A stretch of DNA of 40,803 bases from Akkermansia muciniphila. Its GTDB lineage: Bacteria; Verrucomicrobiota; Verrucomicrobiia; Limisphaerales; UBA9464. The notes under the pieces are model-generated. The model saw nothing but the letters and a program-made list of their open reading frames with translations, was not told the origin of the DNA and made no database searches. The translations under genes and the position numbers were made by a program. Numbering within the stretch: the stretch's first letter is position 1; each line of letters opens with the position of its first letter. The stretch lies in contig CAMAUY010000040.1 of assembly GCA_945861565.1 (NCBI GenBank), positions 1-40,803 on the forward strand, in the 5' to 3' direction. Shown piece by piece: positions 34,576 through 40,803 of this stretch.

Positions 34576-36047
34576 CAAAACTGAAAATAGATAAACTGCC
34601 GATCCCCGTGCACTCCCAGGAAGAGGATGGTGAAGACCGCCGCATAATACAATGGCCAGCGAATGTAAGCGGGTTTTTGGGACACCCATCGCGTGACACT
34701 TCCCCGGTACTGCGCCCAGTGAACGAATTCCATCACGGCGACGGCCGCCACCGCGATCAGCAGGTCTGTTCGGTCAAGGCCCAGGTTGAAGCCCAGATCG
34801 AGTCTGCGGTGGAGGAATAGATTGCGGAGGTCCTGGCCGAGTCCCTGGGTTAGGTGGGTGAGCACATAGAGAGCGTCGCCCACGGTGTTGGCCCGGAAGA
34901 AAACCCACGCCAGTGTGACGAGCGAAAAGGTGCAGAACATCTGCAGGCCGGAGGCTAGAGTGGGCCGGGCGGAAAGCCCGGACACCCGGCGCAGAGCATC
35001 ACGAATGGGTTGAGTGGCAAGGCCGAAGATAAGATAGAAGGCGTGCAGGAGGCCCCAAATGACGTAGGTCCAGTTGGGACCGTGCCAGAGCCCGCTCATC
35101 ACGAATACAATCACCAGATTCAAATACCAGCGGGGGACGGACACACGGCTGCCGCCGAGGGGAATGTACAGGTAGTCCTTGAACCAGGTCGAAAGCGAGA
35201 TGTGCCAGCGCCTCCAGAATTCAGCGATGGTGCGGGCGTGGTAGGGTCGATCAAAATTGGTCATCAACCTGAAACCCATCACCCGAGCCGCGCCGATGGC
35301 GATGTCCGAGTATCCCGAGAAGTCGCAATAAATCTGAATGGCAAACGCAGTGATAGCGAGGGCGAGTGCCAGGCCGTGATACTGCTGGACGTCGCTGAAG
35401 ACCGCGTCGGGCAAAGGAGCCAGGCGGTCGGCGATCACGACCTTCTTGAAGAGGCCCCAAGCCATGAGCTTCAGGCCATCCACGATTCGTTGATAATCGA
35501 ACTCGTGCTTTTCACGGAATTGATGCAGGAGATTCTGAGGACGTTCGATCGGGCCCGCCACCAACTGCGGATAGAACATCACGTAGAGCGAATAGATTAG
35601 AAAATTGCGTTCGGGCGGCTGGTTCCCTCGATAGACTTCGATGGTGTAGCTCATCGCCTGAAACGTATGGAACGACAGGCCGATCGGGAGCAGGATCGAG
35701 AGCATCGGAAATGGGCTGCGTGCCTCCCAGAGAGTTAAGACGCCACCGAGACTTTCGTTGAGGAAGTTGTAGTACTTAAAGACGGCCAGAACTCCGATGT
35801 TCGCGATGAGGCTGGCGATCAACAGCCATTTGCGTCGCGTTCCTTTCGTCTGGCCCAGCAAGAGTCCCGCCCCGTAGTCAATCAGGATGGTGAAGCCGAG
35901 GATCAGGATGTAGACCGGCACAAACACCATGTAAAAATAGCAACTGCTAATGAGCAGAAGGGGTGCCCGAGACCGGTGCGGAAGCAAAAAATATAATGGC
36001 GTCACCACGCTGAAAAACGCCAGAAAATGGAGGGAATTGAACAGCAT
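34575..36047 (-). CDS. MBOAT family O-acyltransferase (AlgI-like)
   Basis: This is a 490-residue polytopic inner-membrane protein with about twelve hydrophobic segments. The start is MLFNSLHFLAFFSVVTPLYF, typical of AlgI-type MBOAT proteins. Family marks are RPYHARTIAEFWRRWHISLS and WFKDYLYIPLGG. The catalytic histidine is H322 in GLWHGPNWTYVIWGLLHA. AlgI-like proteins pass acetyl groups across the membrane for O-acetylation of polysaccharides. Its only visible partner is the SGNH-like gene that overlaps its stop. No alginate or cellulose genes are present, so the polymer is unknown. Confidence 0.92.
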   Translation of the reverse strand: MLFNSLHFLAFFSVVTPLYFLLPHRSRAPLLLISSCYFYMVFVPVYILILGFTILIDYGAGLLLGQTKGTRRKWLLIASLIANIGVLAVFKYYNFLNESLGGVLTLWEARSPFPMLSILLPIGLSFHTFQAMSYTIEVYRGNQPPERNFLIYSLYVMFYPQLVAGPIERPQNLLHQFREKHEFDYQRIVDGLKLMAWGLFKKVVIADRLAPLPDAVFSDVQQYHGLALALAITAFAIQIYCDFSGYSDIAIGAARVMGFRLMTNFDRPYHARTIAEFWRRWHISLSTWFKDYLYIPLGGSRVSVPRWYLNLVIVFVMSGLWHGPNWTYVIWGLLHAFYLIFGLATQPIRDALRRVSGLSARPTLASGLQMFCTFSLVTLAWVFFRANTVGDALYVLTHLTQGLGQDLRNLFLHRRLDLGFNLGLDRTDLLIAVAAVAVMEFVHWAQYRGSVTRWVSQKPAYIRWPLYYAAVFTILFLGVHGDRQFIYFQF

Positions 36048-36083
36048 GGGCGCGATCCTATCCGTTCGACGAGTGTCGAACTC

Positions 36084-37469
36084 TCACGGGATGATCGGCA
36101 GGCTGGCGGCCGCAATGGCTTGTCCATGCCGCTTCTCTTTTTCGTCGGGCATGTGCAGGGCGATCTGCCCGACCAATTCGGGGAATTCGGTGCGAAACAC
36201 TTCTCGGGCCTGGGAAAGGATGATGTCGCCTCCAATCCCCGAGGTAACCCGGCCGAGCACGAGCACATGGCGCAGCGTGTGGAAATCCGCCAGGTGAGCA
36301 ACGCCATAGCCGAGATAGGTTCCGATGGTTTCGTAGATCATTCGGGCACGCGGGTCGCCCGCGGCCATGAGTTGTTGCACATGCTTGAGTTTCTCCGGGA
36401 GCGGCAGTTCGGCAACCACCGTGATGCCCGCCGGGGCGAGGAGCTTGCCCACCGCCTGCTGGGAAAAGCACTGCACCCCGCAACCAAAATCTCCGGACCA
36501 TTCGTCCCGACGTGCCGCGGGCGAATAGTCAAATGGCGTAAAGGCCAGCTCATTCAGCCAACTCGTAATGGTACCCTCCGGTGTGACGTAGCCTCCCGCG
36601 GTACTCGTCCCCATGGACAGGCCTAAAACGGCATTGTCACCCAGGGACATGGATCCGGCGAGGGCGGTGACTTCTCCATCATTGACGACATCAAACGGAA
36701 TGCCGTCCCAAGCGCGACGCAGTTCCAGGAAAAGATCCTTCACCCGCGAGTTAAAAAGATCCTTGGAAACGCCGCGAAATAGCGACGCCACCTTGACACG
36801 ATTGTTGACGTAAACGCCGGCGGCACTGCCGCCGATCGCATCCACTCTGGGAAGGTGAGCGGCAGCCTGGCGCAGGGATTCCTGGATGCCGTCGATGTGA
36901 TACTGGGGATCGGCTTGGAAATACGGATCCCAAACCGTTTCCTCGCTGAAAACGACTTCGCCATTGCGTACGGCCGCCACTTTGCGATCGCTGCCCCCCA
37001 AATCAAATCCGATCCGGCAGCCATCGAGATGTCGACCGAGCGGAGCCGTGGAGGATTTCGCCGGGGGAAGCTCGCGGGCCGTTTCAATCTGGATAGGGCG
37101 GTCGTAAATTCGTTCGCCAATGATTTCGGAATCAAACCGCCCAGTGGCATCTTCCGAGTAATGCTGCCGCAGAGAATCGCCAAGCTCGGCCGGGCCGTCG
37201 ACCCAGATTCGCCACCCACCGCGGCTCCAGAGGAGGAACTTCACCAATCGTTCGACAAAGAAATTGTTCACCGCAGCGTGCGGGTGTCCCGCCGGGAGAA
37301 TCGCGGTGGATTGATGGAAAACGGATCCATCCGCTTGCTCGATCGCCAGTCGCACGGGAACCTGGGCCTGGATTGCAAACGCACGGCGGGCCAGAACTGC
37401 CGGGCGAAAACCGGGATCCAGGACGGCGGCCACGCGCGGGACAGGAAGAAACACATCGAGTGAATTCAC
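36084..37469 (-). CDS. Divergent ROK-family sugar kinase-like protein
   Basis: This is a protein of about 461 residues. The kinase fold starts near residue 150 with GFDLGGSDRKVAAV (D156, phosphate loop), then VVNDGEVTALAGSM and GLSMGTSTAGGYV. The ROK zinc site C-x-C-G-x2-G-C is not present in usual form; instead there is DFGCGVQC (C330, C334). The first 150 residues are an extra domain with no family I recognise. I placed the start at a GTG (37469) with AGGAGA eight bases upstream. The longer frame reaches a GTG at 37583 inside a simple repeat and is unlikely. It is probably a glucokinase-like enzyme or a ROK-type regulator without a helix-turn-helix; substrate unknown. Confidence 0.72.
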   Translation of the reverse strand: MNSLDVFLPVPRVAAVLDPGFRPAVLARRAFAIQAQVPVRLAIEQADGSVFHQSTAILPAGHPHAAVNNFFVERLVKFLLWSRGGWRIWVDGPAELGDSLRQHYSEDATGRFDSEIIGERIYDRPIQIETARELPPAKSSTAPLGRHLDGCRIGFDLGGSDRKVAAVRNGEVVFSEETVWDPYFQADPQYHIDGIQESLRQAAAHLPRVDAIGGSAAGVYVNNRVKVASLFRGVSKDLFNSRVKDLFLELRRAWDGIPFDVVNDGEVTALAGSMSLGDNAVLGLSMGTSTAGGYVTPEGTITSWLNELAFTPFDYSPAARRDEWSGDFGCGVQCFSQQAVGKLLAPAGITVVAELPLPEKLKHVQQLMAAGDPRARMIYETIGTYLGYGVAHLADFHTLRHVLVLGRVTSGIGGDIILSQAREVFRTEFPELVGQIALHMPDEKEKRHGQAIAAASLPIIP

Positions 37470-37574
37470 CGGTTCAATCTCCTGGAACTGGGCGACCGCT
37501 GGCAATCGCGAATTACAGAACGGCGGACGAATGGAGTCGGTTGAATATCGCGCCCCGCCCACCGCCCACCGCCC

Positions 37575-37613
37575 ACTGATCACTGACTACTGATCACTGA
37601 CTACTGATCACTG
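37575..37613. repeat. 14-bp tandem repeat
   Basis: The unit actgatcactgact is repeated 2.8 times without mismatch and contains the palindrome tgatca. Short GCCCACC repeats sit just to its left. It separates the ROK and YhaN-like genes, and it creates a false early start for the ROK frame. Confidence 0.85.
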
Positions 37614-37632
37614 CCCCCTGACCCCCGAACCC

Positions 37633-40600
37633 TCACTCCGACCTTCGCAGGCGGTGGAGATGAAATTGGCCGTCGCCGAGGGACTGGCGACAGAGGTCGA
37701 CGAGATGCTCGTGATGGGTGAAGACGAAGATCTGCGTGCGTTTGGCCAAGGCGCCCAGTTGCGGGAGAATCGCTTTGGCGCGTTCGTCATCGAAGGTGAT
37801 CAGCAAATCGTCCAAAATAAGTGGCATGGCATCATGCTCTTCGAGATACCGATCAAGCGCCGCCAGTCGGAGAGCTAGGTATAATTGATCGCGAGAACCA
37901 TCGCTCATGCCCTCGACCGGGACCTTCGTCTGGTCGGGTCGGACGCCGACGAGGACGGGGAGATCATCGGCATTGAATTCTGCCGCCAGTCCGCTGAATG
38001 CGCCCCGGGTGATGGCCTGGAAAATGGCGCCCGACTTTTGCAGGAGCGGGCCTTGATTCTCCTTTCGGAACCGCTCGATCTGCGCTTCCAGGAGATGTGT
38101 GGCGAGGCGAAGTCGCAGAAAGCGAGCGGCATCCTGTCGCAGGGTTGCCGCATAGGACTCCGCTTGCTGGCGAAAATCGGCGGCTGCGTCGCCGGCTCTC
38201 TCCAAAGTATTTTTTTCATTCCCGAGCCGGAACAGCGTTTCGCGGATTCTGGGGAAAGCCGATTCCTTCTCTCCTTTCTCCCGGGTCGCGGTCAATTTGC
38301 CCTCGGCGAGTGCATCCGGGCTTTCGGCGCAAACTTTGTCGACAAATTCGTCCACCGCTTGGCCACGGGCGAGGCCGCTGAGGGTGTGACGTAGATTTTC
38401 GATACGAGCGTGCGCGGCATCGCGCTGTTCGAGGTGCGCCAGCAAAGGCTCCAACTCTTCGATCGTGTTTAGGTTCGCCAATTGGATCAATTCTTGGAGG
38501 GATTGGTCCGACTGGCGGGCGCGTATTCGAGCATCCTCGAGCTCACTGCTCGCTTGTCGGATCTGTTCGGACACTTGGTCGTGGCGTTCCTGAGCATTGC
38601 GGGCTTCACTGAGTCTTCTCCATAACGCGGACTCGAGGGCTTCGGTGGTGTCGCACGAGACGCCCAAAGCGAGGGCCTTCTCGCCGACTTCCTGCTCGTA
38701 TTGGCGAATCGCAGCCGCTTTGGACTGAGATGTATCGGATAATTCGCGCCATTCATCGAATCTTGCCAGCAGATCCTTCCGTTGCCGCAAGAGAACCACG
38801 CCGGCATCAGGCGAAGTTCCTTTGGGCAACCCGACCGCCGTGCATTGGAATTCCCATTTCTTAGTTGCGGTCTCGACTGCGGCGGCGAGGCGGGCGCGGC
38901 TTTGGTCAAACTTGGCCATTTCACTCGTCAGCCCTTTAAGCTGGTTCGTCATCTCAATGCGCCGACCGGCCGCTTGCTCACCGTCCTGAACAAGCTTTCG
39001 GGCGGCGGCGAACAGCAATGAAAATTCCTTTTCTGCCGACTGGTTGAGAATGGCGGCGAGCCGACTCCGGGCGTGCTGAATCTGATGGTTCTTCTTTTGG
39101 AACGACTCCTGAGCCGTCCGAAGTCGCCCGAGTCGCTCACGGAACTCGCTCCAACGCTCGCGCCATTCCTGCATTTCAAGGGGTGGCTGCGCGATGATTC
39201 CGCAGGCCGACCACTCGGCTTGCCAGGACTGTTGGCATGCATCCAAGGCGGCCTGGAGTTCCAGCCTCTTCATTTGGGCCACCGTGATCTGCGTCTCGAT
39301 TTCGCTCAGTTGAAATCGTTTTTCCTCGGCTTGGGCCACCGCCTCCGCACGAAGCCGCAATTGATCCGCAATGCCGTCGGCGTTGGCGATCACCTGAGGG
39401 AAAGCCTCCTCGAGAGGGGAACCCGGGATAAGCTCTCCCTGGGCGCCGTCTCCTTTCCACTCAGCCAGTACCAGACTCCAACCATGGTCCCGATGTTTCC
39501 TCGCGGCGCGGAGAGCGTCTTCCGAAGGCAATTCTCCTTGCCGATGCAGTCGACCTAGTTCACCGCGAATTGTGGCGATTCGGCTGTTGGCGTCGATAAT
39601 TTTACCCTCCTGGCTCGCGCTCTCTCGGCGGGCGGATTCCATTTGTTCCTGATAGCGGCGAATGGTCGCAAGGGAGGGGATAGCCAAGCGGAGGGTGGCA
39701 TCGAAATCCTCCGGTGCACCGGCGAGTAGGCAGTGCTGGGCGGCCGCCTCACGGGTCAAGCGTTGGACGTCGGATTCGCTCGTGGAAAACGTTCGATCCG
39801 CTTCTGTGGCCTCGGCGGCGACCGCCAGCGCTTCGCGGAGACCCGTCAGGTCGGTTTCCGGCAAAGACTGCAACTGCGTTTCCTGGGCGCGGATCTGATG
39901 CTTGAGTTCTTCCACCCTGCCTGAATTGTCGGCGGATTCGGCCAAAGCCTGCTTGAGCTCAGCGGCCGCTTCGTCGCAGGCGATTCCGACCGGACTGCTG
40001 AGGCGGTAGCGCTCCAGTGATTCTAATTCACCGATGAGCTGCAGGTTGTTCATGCCGGCCCGAATGAGCGGATCGAGTCCCGCCAGTCTGGCCTGCAAAT
40101 CAGCCTGGGAATTTTTGCGATCTCGATAGGCGCCCAAATCCGAGTGCAAGTGGTCCAGGATGTCCGCTTCCGCCAGGACAGCGGGGGCCGTTTGACACGG
40201 TTGCAATTGGGTTTGGAATTTGGCGATCTGAGCGTCGAGGCGCTGAACTTCGGCGTGCGTTTCGCTGACCGCTTGGCGGGCCGCTTGCACTCGGGGTACG
40301 AAGTCGCTGGCCAATTCTGGCAGGCGCGGAAGCTGGGCGAGTTTTTGTCTCTCTTCACGGAGGCGGGCGACCGTGGGCAGCGCGTCTTCACAACGTGCAA
40401 TCCATTGAAGATCTCGCTCCAGTTTGGAAATTTCCTCTTCGAGGCGTTTCTTGTCCGCCTCGGTTTCTGTCCGCTCTTTTTCGATCGTATCCCACGCCTC
40501 CGGGTTAACCATTACGTCGCGGCTTTGCTTAAGCAGATCTTTGTAACGATTGGCTGCTGGGCGGATCGACACGTTGGCTGTCGCGCGGCCTTTGAAGAGT

Positions 40601-40803
40601 TGCTCGGCTTCTTGTTGCAGCGCCGCGACGACCCTCTGGACGGGCGTTCCACCCAGGCTGGCCGAGAAGAGCGCATGACCCAGGTTCCCCTCGCCGCGGA
40701 GGAGTTGCTGGGCTCCCTCGTGAAGTTCCCGAGCGCCCAGGCCGAACATGGCCGAAAAGTAGGACGAATCCACACCCCCCAGAAATGGAACCAGGGCCGC
40801 TTC
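37633..40803 (-). CDS. YhaN-like SbcC/SMC-type ATPase, N-terminus outside the window
   Basis: The frame is open to the right edge, so the gene starts beyond it; the visible part exceeds 1050 residues. The first visible residues, LGGVDSSYFSAMFGLGAREL then GNLGHALFSAS, match the region just after the Walker A domain in YhaN (AAA_27). A coiled coil of about 750 residues fills the centre. The C-terminal ATPase lobe has the signature GMSDGSRDQLYLALRLAALD, Walker B MPLILDDLLITFDD, and FVFTHH. YhaN-like proteins usually pair with a calcineurin-type exonuclease (YhaO) and resemble SbcC-Rad50. The partner would lie upstream, outside the window. Confidence 0.9.
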   Translation of the reverse strand, partial: EAALVPFLGGVDSSYFSAMFGLGARELHEGAQQLLRGEGNLGHALFSASLGGTPVQRVVAALQQEAEQLFKGRATANVSIRPAANRYKDLLKQSRDVMVNPEAWDTIEKERTETEADKKRLEEEISKLERDLQWIARCEDALPTVARLREERQKLAQLPRLPELASDFVPRVQAARQAVSETHAEVQRLDAQIAKFQTQLQPCQTAPAVLAEADILDHLHSDLGAYRDRKNSQADLQARLAGLDPLIRAGMNNLQLIGELESLERYRLSSPVGIACDEAAAELKQALAESADNSGRVEELKHQIRAQETQLQSLPETDLTGLREALAVAAEATEADRTFSTSESDVQRLTREAAAQHCLLAGAPEDFDATLRLAIPSLATIRRYQEQMESARRESASQEGKIIDANSRIATIRGELGRLHRQGELPSEDALRAARKHRDHGWSLVLAEWKGDGAQGELIPGSPLEEAFPQVIANADGIADQLRLRAEAVAQAEEKRFQLSEIETQITVAQMKRLELQAALDACQQSWQAEWSACGIIAQPPLEMQEWRERWSEFRERLGRLRTAQESFQKKNHQIQHARSRLAAILNQSAEKEFSLLFAAARKLVQDGEQAAGRRIEMTNQLKGLTSEMAKFDQSRARLAAAVETATKKWEFQCTAVGLPKGTSPDAGVVLLRQRKDLLARFDEWRELSDTSQSKAAAIRQYEQEVGEKALALGVSCDTTEALESALWRRLSEARNAQERHDQVSEQIRQASSELEDARIRARQSDQSLQELIQLANLNTIEELEPLLAHLEQRDAAHARIENLRHTLSGLARGQAVDEFVDKVCAESPDALAEGKLTATREKGEKESAFPRIRETLFRLGNEKNTLERAGDAAADFRQQAESYAATLRQDAARFLRLRLATHLLEAQIERFRKENQGPLLQKSGAIFQAITRGAFSGLAAEFNADDLPVLVGVRPDQTKVPVEGMSDGSRDQLYLALRLAALDRYLEEHDAMPLILDDLLITFDDERAKAILPQLGALAKRTQIFVFTHHEHLVDLCRQSLGDGQFHLHRLRRSE

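Noticed and set aside
37575..37613. CRISPR-like repeats
   Set aside because: The 14-bp units are directly adjacent with no spacers and no cas genes are nearby, so it is a simple tandem repeat.

Overview
The window reads as a chromosome segment of a GC-rich Gram-negative bacterium of the PVC group, most likely Verrucomicrobiota. This is inferred from family content: a PVC-type heme-binding CxxCH dehydrogenase-like protein beside a DUF4175-like coiled-coil protein, an Mn-type pyrophosphatase carrying CBS and DRTGG domains, a DUF5679 zinc ribbon, and several short palindromic intergenic repeats. No rRNA or other decisive marker is present, so the taxon is an inference.

Positions 1-9334 look like an accessory island. 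It opens with the C-terminal end of an ISL3-like transposase lying 15 bp upstream of a copper oxidase gene whose product fuses a CopA-type multicopper oxidase to a CopB-like barrel. A tiny membrane protein and a copper P1B-ATPase follow, overlapping by 8 bp, and then an intact phosphoketolase. Around the phosphoketolase lie wrecks of its metabolic partners: an acetate kinase with a frameshift and a large internal deletion (2631-2991), and a class I fructose-bisphosphate aldolase fused to a transketolase reduced to three short segments (7978-8350). After them come a structured palindrome, an unrecognised minus-strand reading frame and what looks like the N-terminus of a tyrosine integrase pointing away from a tRNA-Cys. 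This is the usual layout of an island inserted at a tRNA 3' end. The other attachment site is not visible here.

Positions 9335-25217 are mostly single housekeeping or hypothetical genes: tRNA-Cys, a DUF554 protein and a membrane protein, a secreted PQQ-type propeller, ParA diverging from the pyrophosphatase, a polysaccharide flippase, a Tat-exported glycosylasparaginase-like hydrolase, DUF5679, SRP protein Ffh, a SIS / MetE-like / UlaG-like gene row, tRNA-Ser(GGA), DUF2071, and a SufE-TatD pair.

Positions 25218-40803 hold a DEAD-box helicase with a long Pro/Ala-rich linker, the coiled-coil and heme-protein pair joined by a GTGA overlap, an FmdB-type zinc ribbon, PanC, an MBOAT O-acyltransferase with a membrane-anchored SGNH-like partner, a divergent ROK protein, and a YhaN-like SbcC-type ATPase that runs off the right edge.

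The most unusual material is in the island: the CopA-CopB fusion and the selective survival of phosphoketolase among deletion-scarred relatives. I saw no CRISPR array, complete prophage or recognisable defence locus, and nothing I can defend as a wholly new system.
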